A DNA stretch of 32,779 nt. It comes from Rubrobacter taiwanensis (lineage in GTDB: Bacteria > Actinomycetota > Rubrobacteria > Rubrobacterales > Rubrobacteraceae). Below, piece by piece: positions 1 to 6,109 of this stretch. The DNA lies in contig NZ_SKBU01000022.1 of the NCBI RefSeq assembly GCF_004337705.1, positions 1-32,779 of the forward strand, written 5' to 3'. The translations under genes and the position numbers were made by a program. Position 1 is the first letter of the stretch; every line of letters starts with the position of its first letter. Under the pieces are notes generated by a model. That model was not told where the DNA came from. It made no database searches and saw only the letters and a list, made by a program, of their open reading frames with translations.

Positions 1-967
1 GGTGTCTGCAACCCTCGAAGCTAATGGCCGCTCACCCCCTCCTCGGGCACCTTTCAGTCTCCTATGTAGCGGAGTGGTGTCTGCAACCTAACGCGCTCCA
101 CCATGCGTCACGTGCTCGACTACTCTTTCAGTCTCCTATGTAGCGGAGTGGTGTCTGCAACCGGCATAGAATGCCGGGTATGGGGAAGAGGAAAAGCCCC
201 TTTCAGTCTCCTATGTAGCGGAGTGGTGTCTGCAACGGAGGGGGCGGCGAAGCGGGTGCGCGGCGCGAAGATCTTTCAGTCTCCTATGTAGCGGAGTGGT
301 GTCTGCAACTCCAGCGAGTCGGAAGCAACCCCGGCGCTGCGGCCCACTTTCAGTCTCCTATGTAGCGGAGTGGTGTCTGCAACCTTAGCGGTAATCTGGA
401 GCCGTGAGGCGGGGTGAGTCTTTCAGTCTCCTATGTAGCGGAGTGGTGTCTGCAACTTCCGGGAGTTCGACGCAAATGGCGAGCTGCTGCACCTTTCAGT
501 CTCCTATGTAGCGGAGTGGTGTCTGCAACCCCTGAACGTACATTGAGAAGACGTACTTCTCGCCCGCTTTCAGTCTCCTATGTAGCGGAGTGGTGTCTGC
601 AACCTACGGCTTCCTGCGCTCCACCCCCGGCTACTCGGACTTTCAGTCTCCTATGTAGCGGAGTGGTGTCTGCAACTGGCACCGCGCTGAGCGCGAGGCC
701 CTCGCCGAGAACTTTCAGTCTCCTATGTAGCGGAGTGGTGTCTGCAACCCACACGAACCGCTCCATGGCGTCCGCCAGCCGTCCCCTTTCAGTCTCCTAT
801 GTAGCGGAGTGGTGTCTGCAACATACTACGCCGAGCTCCTCGCGCAGAAGTCCCTGCGCTTTCAGTCTCCTATGTAGCGGAGTGGTGTCTGCAACGATCA
901 CCTCGCCCCGGGAGTCCATGATCGCGCAGCCTTTCAGTCTCCTATGTAGCGGAGTGGTGTCTGCAAC
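1..967 (-). CRISPR. CRISPR array, type I-D associated, 13 full repeats plus one partial
   Basis: Thirteen identical 37-nt repeats begin at 51, 125, 200, 273, 347, 420, 493, 567, 640, 712, 786, 859 and 931. The last 12 nt of another repeat occupy 1-12, so the array continues left of the window. Spacers are 35-38 nt and unrelated to each other. On the plus strand the repeat begins CTTTCAGTCTCC and ends GGTGTCTGCAAC. On the minus strand it holds a CTCC/GGAG stem followed by exactly ACTGAAAG, the form of the 8-nt 5' handle left by Cas6 cleavage. I therefore infer leftward transcription, with the leader at 968-1235 and the newest spacer at 896-930. No repeat is degenerate, so the far end of the array is probably not close. 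Confidence 0.98.
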
Positions 968-1235
968 CAGACCCATGCAACAGATTGTATGGTATATATT
1001 TCCGCGAAGATTCGCGGTTTTCAAGGCTCAAGTGTTCGTTTTTGGATGCTAGCATGATCCTGCAGATGAAGCTACCTTCGAAAGCTGGGCTTCTGCACCG
1101 GCCGGCGGGGAGTTTGCGAAAGACATTTTGTCGCAGGTTTGCAGGTAAAATGAGCTGCTACCGGATAATGCTGCAAGCTTACTCGGAAGGATTGGCACAC
1201 CTTGCTACAGGGGTTTGCGAAAGAGGGGGGCTGAG
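968..1235 (-). promoter_or_regulatory. CRISPR leader / intergenic region
   Basis: This 268-nt stretch lies between the last repeat and the WYL gene. It has no convincing coding frame and is richer in A+T than its flanks near the array. It contains the putative array promoter on the minus strand, a perfect 16-bp palindrome at 1002-1017, and a 12-bp direct repeat GTTTGCGAAAGA at 1112-1123 and 1213-1224. A shorter GTTTGC copy lies at 1137-1142. A weak plus-strand -10 candidate, GATAAT at 1164-1169, could serve the WYL gene but has no good -35 partner. The leader role is inferred from repeat orientation. Confidence 0.7.
984..1024 (-). promoter_or_regulatory. Putative pre-crRNA promoter with palindromic spacer
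   Basis: Reading the minus strand, TTGAAA (1024-1019) is followed after 17 nt by AAATAT (1001-996), with overlapping TATATA (998-993) and a downstream TACAAT (989-984). The 17-nt spacer contains the palindrome CCGCGAAGATTCGCGG (1002-1017). A start here would lie 10-25 nt before the first repeat and fits array transcription. The exact -10 is uncertain. Confidence 0.5.
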
Positions 1236-2156
1236 GTGAGCAGGATGGGGGCTACACTGGGCACGCTCGCGGTGCTGAAGATCCTCTCGGAGGGGGCTGC
1301 ATCGAGAGAGAGGCTCTTGGCCCGGCTCGAAGAAGAGTTCGGCATCGGGCGGGACGAACGCACGCTCCGGCGTTACGTGAGCGCTCTGCGGGAAGCCGGG
1401 TTCGAGATCCGTAGCCATAGCGGAAAGCTGGAGCTTGTGAGCTCTCCCGTCCGGCTGCCGTTCGATGAGTACGAGGCCCTGGCCGCCCTCAGCCTGCTGG
1501 AGTCCGTAGCCGGGCAGGAGCCTGTGTATGGCGGTCATCTCGCTTCTGCAGCGGGCAAGCTGCGCCGCGCTCTGCCGGAGGGAGTTTTGAAGTTCGTGGA
1601 CCGGGGGCGGGTGGAGTTTGATCTCTCTCCGGCCAGCGATCCTCCTGAGGATCCCCACGTAATAGATACCCTCCGCCAGGCAGCTTACCGCAATCAGCGG
1701 ATAGAGATGCACTACTATAGCCTCTCCTCGGGCGAGTCGCGCTGGAGAGTAGTCGAGCCCGTGCGGGTCTATCACGCGCAGAGGGCGCACCGGCTCTACG
1801 CCTACGACCCCGAGTCGAACGAATACCGGGAGTTCCGGGTCAACCGCATCGGGGAGGTGAAGATGCTGCCGGATAAGTTCTCCCCCGAAGCCCACACCCG
1901 GCAGCTCAAGCCCGCCCGCGTCTGGCTCAACGAGAAGACCTTCGCCGCTTACGGCAAATACGTCATCCCCGACCCCCACGCCACGGTGAAACCTCAGGAC
2001 GACGGCACCGCGATCGTAGAGGGCTCCGTAGCAAACATCTTCTGGACCGTCCGGGATATCGCCGCTCTGGGACCCGGCGCCCGAGTCCTCGGCGGCCCGG
2101 AACTCAAGGAGGAGTTCCTGCAATTCCTCCGCCTCACATTGAATCAGTATTCATAA
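1236..2156 (+). CDS. WYL-domain transcriptional regulator
   Basis: A DNA-binding regulator that probably controls the adjacent array and cas genes. The N-terminal ~65 residues read as a winged helix with an ERTLRRYVSALREAGFEI recognition-helix region typical of DeoR/WYL repressors. Residues ~140-220 match a WYL ligand domain, including a VVEPVRVYHAQRAHRLYAYD segment where the Trp-Tyr-Leu triad is changed to Arg-Leu-Tyr. The remainder resembles the WCX extension. I chose the GTG at 1236 because AGAGGGGGG lies a few bases before it; an in-frame TTG at 1215 and an ATG at 1245 are alternatives. WYL proteins often accompany CRISPR loci and are thought to sense nucleic-acid-derived ligands. The ligand here is unknown. 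Confidence 0.85.
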   Translation: MSRMGATLGTLAVLKILSEGAASRERLLARLEEEFGIGRDERTLRRYVSALREAGFEIRSHSGKLELVSSPVRLPFDEYEALAALSLLESVAGQEPVYGGHLASAAGKLRRALPEGVLKFVDRGRVEFDLSPASDPPEDPHVIDTLRQAAYRNQRIEMHYYSLSSGESRWRVVEPVRVYHAQRAHRLYAYDPESNEYREFRVNRIGEVKMLPDKFSPEAHTRQLKPARVWLNEKTFAAYGKYVIPDPHATVKPQDDGTAIVEGSVANIFWTVRDIAALGPGARVLGGPELKEEFLQFLRLTLNQYS

Positions 2157-2268
2157 TCTCCGAAAAAATCAGAAAATCTATCGCTCCGGTCCTGTCGTGT
2201 CCGGTTTCTTCTGGAGAATAGACCGCAGATTACTAAAGGCTTATGCGTTTGGTTACGAGAATAGTAGG

Positions 2269-3270
2269 GTGACCGAGGTATTCGTAGAAGGTTTTGGGGT
2301 ATCGGTGGGGAAGAAGAGCGAGCGCCTGGTCGTGAAGAGGAGGGGGGAGGTGATCTTCGAGCGCCCCTTCTTCGACGTCGAGCGCGTCATCGTCTCGACC
2401 GAGGGTGCTACCATCTCTGCGGCCGCGATCCACGAGTGCTCCCGGCAAGGGGTGCCACTCGAGTTCCTCAGTTATTCCGGAGCTCCGTACGCGAGCGTCA
2501 TCTCTCCGAATCTCGGGGGCACGGTCAAGACGCGGCGGGCGCAGCTTCTGGCCTATGAGGATGCCCGCGGCGTGGAGCTTGGGAAGTCCTTCGCCACCGG
2601 AAAGCTCAGGAATGCGGCCAACAACCTCAAGTACTTCGCAAAGTACCGCAAGGCGAAAGACCGCCGCGTCTACGACTACCTCTACCGCCGGATAGACAGG
2701 ATCGAAGACCTCGTACGGCAGGTGAACGCAATAGAGGGGCGGTGTGCGGACGAGGTGCGTGGCACGCTGCTCAACGCCGAGGGGCGCGGTGCCGCCCTGT
2801 ACTGGGAGGGGGTGGCGCGGGTAGCGCCGGGGTTCGCCGGGCGCGAGGGGCGGGGAGCTAAGGATCTCGTAAACTCCCTGCTCAACTATGGGTACGGTAT
2901 CCTCTACCATCGCGTCCTCTCGGCGGTGACGCGGGCGGGGCTGGACCCGTTCGCCGGGTATGTCCACACCGACCGTCCCGGCAAGCCCTCGCTCGTCCTC
3001 GACCTCATAGAGGAGTTCCGCCAGCCGGTCGTGGACCGGGCCGTCTTCGGGATGCTCGGGACCGGGTTCAAGGTGGGGATGGACGGCGAGAAGCTCGACG
3101 AGCCGACCAGGAAGCTCGTCGCCGGGAAGGTGCGGGAGCGGCTTGCAACCCGGGTGAAGCACCGGGGCAAGAGGCACGCCCTGGAGAACGTCATCCACGT
3201 TCAGGCCCGCTCGGTAGCCAGCTTCGTGCGGGATGGAGTTCTGTATAAGCCGTTCGTGGGGAGCTGGTAG
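2269..3270 (+). CDS. cas1: CRISPR-associated integrase Cas1
   Basis: Metal-dependent integrase that, with Cas2, inserts new spacers at the leader end of the array. Catalytic residues are visible as Glu171 (NAEGRGAALYW), His233 (YVHTDRPGKPSL) and Glu248 (DLIEEFRQPVVD), with the typical helical C-terminal domain. I start at GTG 2269 so the protein begins with the normal first strand (TEVFVEGFGVSVG) and has the family length of 333 residues. An in-frame GTG at 2197 would add 24 residues without similarity to Cas1. The 112 nt between the WYL stop and this start are AT-richer than the surroundings, but I see no clear promoter. The cas2 TTG follows the stop directly, so the two are probably co-translated. 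Confidence 0.97.
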   Translation: MTEVFVEGFGVSVGKKSERLVVKRRGEVIFERPFFDVERVIVSTEGATISAAAIHECSRQGVPLEFLSYSGAPYASVISPNLGGTVKTRRAQLLAYEDARGVELGKSFATGKLRNAANNLKYFAKYRKAKDRRVYDYLYRRIDRIEDLVRQVNAIEGRCADEVRGTLLNAEGRGAALYWEGVARVAPGFAGREGRGAKDLVNSLLNYGYGILYHRVLSAVTRAGLDPFAGYVHTDRPGKPSLVLDLIEEFRQPVVDRAVFGMLGTGFKVGMDGEKLDEPTRKLVAGKVRERLATRVKHRGKRHALENVIHVQARSVASFVRDGVLYKPFVGSW

Positions 3271-3525
3271 TTGGGCTACGTGCTTCTCATCTACGACATA
3301 CCGGATGACCGGGTTCGCCATCGCGTCTCCGAGCGGTGCAAGGACTACGGCTTGAGTCGCATCCAGTACTCCGCGTTCGCCGGGGATCTGGACCGCAACC
3401 GCCGCGAGGAGCTGATGCTCAGGCTCAAAAAGACCCTCGGAAAGAAGGAGGGCGTAATCCGCCTGCAGCCGGTGTGTAGCCGCGACCTGACGCTCGCGAA
3501 GGAGATCGCCGTTGAGGGGGCATGA
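3271..3525 (+). CDS. cas2: CRISPR-associated protein Cas2
   Basis: Small ferredoxin-fold protein that forms the structural core of the Cas1-Cas2 integration complex. The first strand and conserved acidic residue are seen in LLIYDIPDDRVRHRV (Asp9). The 84-residue length is normal. The TTG start follows the cas1 stop with no gap, and GGGGAG in the end of cas1 lies 6-8 nt upstream as a ribosome-binding site. The 3' end overlaps cas4 by 14 nt, which implies coupled translation of the adaptation module. Confidence 0.95.
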   Translation: MGYVLLIYDIPDDRVRHRVSERCKDYGLSRIQYSAFAGDLDRNRREELMLRLKKTLGKKEGVIRLQPVCSRDLTLAKEIAVEGA

Positions 3526-4102
3526 TCTCACCGTCACCGACGTCCGCCAGCACGTCTACTGCCCGCGCATCCCGTACTACCGCTACAACATGCCGCTGGA
3601 GCGTCCGGTAACGGCCAAGATGGACCTCGGTAAAGAGGAGCACGAGTCCGCCGCGGCGAAAGAAGCCCGCCGCACCCTGAAAGCGTACGGGATAAAGAAG
3701 GGCGAGCGCCGGTTCGGGGTTAATCTCTACTCGGAGCACCTGCGGCTGCGCGGGAAGATCGACATGGTAATCTTCACCCCGCAAGAGGTCATCCCCGTAG
3801 AGTACAAGATGACCTCCGGCGTCGGGTTGCACCACAAGTGCCAGCTCGCAGCCTACGCCATGCTCGCCGAACACACCTGCTCGCGCACCGTAAGCCGCGC
3901 CTTCGCCTACCTCACCCCGGCCAAAAGGGCCGTCGAGATCCCCATAACCGCCGCCATGCGCGACTACGTGCGCAAAGTGCTCGAAGAGCTGCGCGCCTCG
4001 ATGGAGCGCGAGCAGCTCCCCGGGCCCACTCCTTACCGCAAACGCTGCACCGGTTGCGAGTACCGCCGGTTCTGCGGCGACGTGCTCACCGGAGGAAGCT
4101 GA
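3512..4102 (+). CDS. cas4: CRISPR-associated exonuclease Cas4
   Basis: RecB-like nuclease with an iron-sulfur cluster that trims prespacers and helps select the PAM. Nuclease motifs appear in order: RLRGKID (GxxD) near residue 75, PVEYK (ExK) near 92, and HKCQLAAYAML (QxxxY) near 105. Four cluster cysteines are present: one in VYCPR near residue 17 and three in CTGCEYRRFC near the C-terminus. AAGGAG lies 7 nt before the TTG start, which supports this start inside the end of cas2. At 196 residues it is of normal length. A second Cas4-family gene, csa1, follows after 3 nt. Confidence 0.95.
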   Translation: MRGHDLTVTDVRQHVYCPRIPYYRYNMPLERPVTAKMDLGKEEHESAAAKEARRTLKAYGIKKGERRFGVNLYSEHLRLRGKIDMVIFTPQEVIPVEYKMTSGVGLHHKCQLAAYAMLAEHTCSRTVSRAFAYLTPAKRAVEIPITAAMRDYVRKVLEELRASMEREQLPGPTPYRKRCTGCEYRRFCGDVLTGGS

Positions 4103-4105
4103 GCT

Positions 4106-4963
4106 ATGTTTATGCCTACCGCAGAGGAGAAAAAACGCCTCCTGCGGGGCACCATCCCGCGCGCCCGCAAGCTCGGCGTGGACGACACGCTGCGCGGCTG
4201 GAGTTGGTCCGCCCCGCCGCTCCTCTCTCCCTACGAGGTGCCGCTCGGGCTCTCCGAGGTCGCCAACGCCTACTGCGCTACGGGCCGCGACATCTACGCC
4301 CGGCGCGTCCTCGGAGCGGAGACGGAGCCCAACGAGAAGATGATCCTGGGCTCCGCGCTGCACTCGACGCTGCGGGAGTGGACCGTCCACGCCAAGCGGA
4401 AGCTCTACGAGTCCGGGGCGGAGGACATCGAGCGGGCGGTGCGGGAGATCCGGGCCTTCCCCGAGCCGGACCTCCCCGAAGCCCGCAGCCTCGTCGCCTA
4501 CGAAGCCGACGCCATCGAGTTCCGGCTGCGCGAGGCTATAAGCCAGTTCCCCCGCATCGGCACCGACGCGCTCGTAGCCCAGGTGCTGCCCGTCACCTTG
4601 GGCCAGATGCTCGACGGAGCCTTCCTCGGCCTCAGCCGCCGGCTCTCCACCGACCTGCTCAACCTCGGCGAGCCGGCCGTCCTCAACATAATCTTCAACG
4701 ACGAGAAGAGGAGCTTCCACCCGCTCACACTCGCCGGATACGCCCTCGTGCTCGAAGCCGTGTACGAGTTCCCGGTGGATGTGGGAGTCACGGTGTACGC
4801 CAGCTTCCGGAACGGCCGCCTCCAGATAGAGCGCGAGTTCGCCGTTTTGGGCGACGAGCTCAGGATGGAGTTCATAGAAGTGAGAGATGAGAAACAACGC
4901 ATGGTCGCCGACGAGCTAGACCCCGGCCCCTGTGAAGAATGCGAAGCGTGGTGCTCGAAGTGA
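4106..4963 (+). CDS. csa1: Cas4-like adaptation protein Csa1
   Basis: Second Cas4-family nuclease of the adaptation module, resembling the Csa1 (Cas4-2) proteins usually found with type I-A systems. GSALHSTLREW near residues 82-92 fits the N-terminal histidine motif of RecB-like nucleases. Cys57 (NAYCATGR) plus the C-terminal CEECEAWC could hold an iron-sulfur cluster. The ATG at 4106 follows GGAGGAAGCTGAGCT, a good ribosome-binding site. In Pyrococcus the two Cas4 proteins specify opposite ends of a prespacer; a similar split of labour here is inference. The last 72 nt of this gene have a diverged copy at 5724-5795. Csa1 is a firmer call than its exact role. Confidence 0.85.
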   Translation: MFMPTAEEKKRLLRGTIPRARKLGVDDTLRGWSWSAPPLLSPYEVPLGLSEVANAYCATGRDIYARRVLGAETEPNEKMILGSALHSTLREWTVHAKRKLYESGAEDIERAVREIRAFPEPDLPEARSLVAYEADAIEFRLREAISQFPRIGTDALVAQVLPVTLGQMLDGAFLGLSRRLSTDLLNLGEPAVLNIIFNDEKRSFHPLTLAGYALVLEAVYEFPVDVGVTVYASFRNGRLQIEREFAVLGDELRMEFIEVRDEKQRMVADELDPGPCEECEAWCSK

Positions 4964-4970
4964 ATGAGAA

Positions 4971-5025
4971 TATAATGACCACAAACGATATACGAAAGGC
5001 ATCAGCATGGCACGTTTTGTGGTCA
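4971..5025 (+). promoter_or_regulatory. vapBC promoter with inverted-repeat operator
   Basis: TATAAT at 4971-4976 lies just after the csa1 stop and is a consensus -10; no clear -35 is seen. A perfect 10-bp inverted repeat, TGACCACAAA (4976-4985) and TTTGTGGTCA (5016-5025), flanks the vapB ribosome-binding site and ATG. Arm centres are exactly 40 bp apart. This suits autoregulation by the ribbon-helix-helix antitoxin, or an mRNA hairpin enclosing the start codon. Confidence 0.6.
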
Positions 5026-5270
5026 CGATACCGGACGAGTTTCTCAAAGAGGTGGATGCTCGGGCGAAAGCCGAGCACCGGAGCCGGAGCGAGCTGGTTC
5101 GAGAGGCGCTTCGGAACTACCTGCGTTCGGGAGAACGTAAGGAGGACATTTCGAACAGGCCCGATTTTAAGAGGGCCGTCCGGTTTCAGGACGAGATGCG
5201 GCGTCGCCACGAGGGGTCGGGGTACAGCGGATCGGCGGTCGTGCGGGAGATGCGGGACAGGATCTATTGA
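5007..5270 (+). CDS. vapB: VapB-type ribbon-helix-helix antitoxin
   Basis: DNA-binding antitoxin of the toxin encoded next. Residues 1-45 form a ribbon-helix-helix (strand RFVVTIPDEFLKEVD, then RSRSELVREALRNYL). The C-terminal half (FKRAVRFQDEMRR onward) should bind and mask VapC. The 87-residue length is normal. AAAGG lies 7 nt before the ATG, and the stop overlaps the toxin's TTG start, so production is coupled. It probably represses its own promoter through the inverted repeat around its start. It is clearly related to the second antitoxin at 5840-6109, sharing the RPxxxRxxxFQDxMRRxxEG segment. Its position between adaptation and interference genes ties its expression to the cas operon. 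Confidence 0.85.
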   Translation: MARFVVTIPDEFLKEVDARAKAEHRSRSELVREALRNYLRSGERKEDISNRPDFKRAVRFQDEMRRRHEGSGYSGSAVVREMRDRIY

Positions 5271-5695
5271 GCTACCCCTTCCGGGCCGCCGTCCTCGACA
5301 CCTCCGTCGTGGTCAAGTGGTTCATCCACGAAGAGGATTCCGAGAGAGCCGCGAACCTGCGACACGCTCATGGTCGGGCCGAGCTACTACTCCACGCGCC
5401 GGATATATTGCTGATGGAGCTGGCGAACGCGCTGCGATATTCACCCCTGGTATCCGTAGAGGAAACATCGCAGGCCCTACTGCTATTCTCCGGCCTGGGG
5501 ATCACCATCGTCCCGTTCGATCTGAACGCCCTGATCTCCTCCGTCTCCCTCAGCCTGGAGCACGACCTCGCCGTCTACGACGCGTACTTCCTCGCCCTCG
5601 CTCGGGCGTTGGAGATGCCACTCGTAACCGCCGACCGGAGAATGCTCTCCCGCCTCACCGCCGAGGGCGGTGCTGTAGACCTCAAGAGCCTCTAA
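5267..5695 (+). CDS. vapC: VapC-type PIN-domain ribonuclease toxin
   Basis: PIN-fold RNase expected to cleave RNA when freed from its antitoxin. The four acidic metal ligands are in place: Asp11 (VLDTSVVVKWF), Glu51 (LLMELANAL), Asp105 (VYDAYFLALA) and Asp123 (TADRRML). It is complete at 142 residues, so it is likely active. Its TTG start overlaps the antitoxin stop (TTGA). After its stop, only a short remnant and the second antitoxin separate it from cas3. Its RNA target cannot be told from sequence. Toxins inside cas operons are often proposed to act as addiction modules or as a last-resort dormancy arm. Confidence 0.88.
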   Translation: MSYPFRAAVLDTSVVVKWFIHEEDSERAANLRHAHGRAELLLHAPDILLMELANALRYSPLVSVEETSQALLLFSGLGITIVPFDLNALISSVSLSLEHDLAVYDAYFLALARALEMPLVTADRRMLSRLTAEGGAVDLKSL

Positions 5696-5723
5696 CTCAA
5701 TATCTCATCTGGCGCCGTCTACA

Positions 5724-5795
5724 AAACAGCGCATGGTTGCCGACGAACTGGATCCTGGTCCCTGCGAAGGATGCGAGGAATGGTGCGCGAGGTGA
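5724..5795 (+). pseudogene. Remnant of a second csa1 gene (last 23 codons plus stop)
   Basis: Translated in frame, this stretch reads KQRMVADELDPGPCEGCEEW then CAR and a stop. It matches the csa1 C-terminus at 4892-4963 at 19 of 23 residues. I count 58 of 72 identical bases, and most differences are silent third-position changes. The similarity starts abruptly at 5724 and ends at the shared TGA. It therefore derives from a diverged csa1 allele under protein-level selection, not from a recent tandem copy. No start codon or upstream csa1 sequence remains. Confidence 0.85.
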
Positions 5796-5839
5796 TCAAG
5801 TCCTGTATATTGAAATATGGAAAGGGAGAGGAAGACAAA

Positions 5840-6109
5840 GTGACCTGGATGATTATTGAACCGTCTGGCGAACTGCTCCAAGAGCTGGACAGCCATATGC
5901 AAGGCAGCAGTAAGAATATCTCGGACCTCATCCGTGAAACATTAGAGAGCTACTTCCGCCAGCATCCGCTAATAAGACCGGGAGGAGAGATCTCCGGGCG
6001 TCCGGAAATTCGGCGTACGATCCAGTTTCAGGACGATATGCGGCGTCTGTTGGAAGGTAGCAGCTTCAGCACATCAGAGACTATTCGCAAGATCCGAGAT
6101 GGCGGATGA
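5840..6109 (+). CDS. Orphan VapB-type antitoxin next to cas3
   Basis: A second ribbon-helix-helix protein of about 89 residues, homologous to the VapB at 5007: both have RPxxxRxxxFQDxMRRxxEGSxxS and end in (R/K)(E/I)(M/R)RD. No PIN toxin follows it; its stop overlaps the cas3 ATG (ATGA), so it is coupled to cas3 instead. I start at GTG 5840, after an AGAGGA ribosome-binding site; ATG 5849 is possible, and the 23 upstream codons of the open frame are remnant sequence. A small palindrome, ATATT-GA-AATAT (5807-5818), lies just upstream. It could repress the interference operon or neutralise VapC in trans; both are inference. Confidence 0.75.
   Translation: MTWMIIEPSGELLQELDSHMQGSSKNISDLIRETLESYFRQHPLIRPGGEISGRPEIRRTIQFQDDMRRLLEGSSFSTSETIRKIRDGG

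Noticed and set aside
103-1052. Open frames running through the CRISPR array on both strands
   Set aside because: They translate the repeat over and over (SLLCSGVVSAT or ADTTPLHRRLK units). This follows from a stop-free 37-nt repeat and is not a coding gene.
968-1235. tracrRNA or small RNA in the leader
   Set aside because: No anti-repeat sequence complementary to the 37-nt repeat is visible, and type I-D systems do not need a tracrRNA.
2197-2268. Extended N-terminus for Cas1
   Set aside because: The 24 extra residues do not resemble Cas1, and starting at 2269 gives the usual first strand and length.
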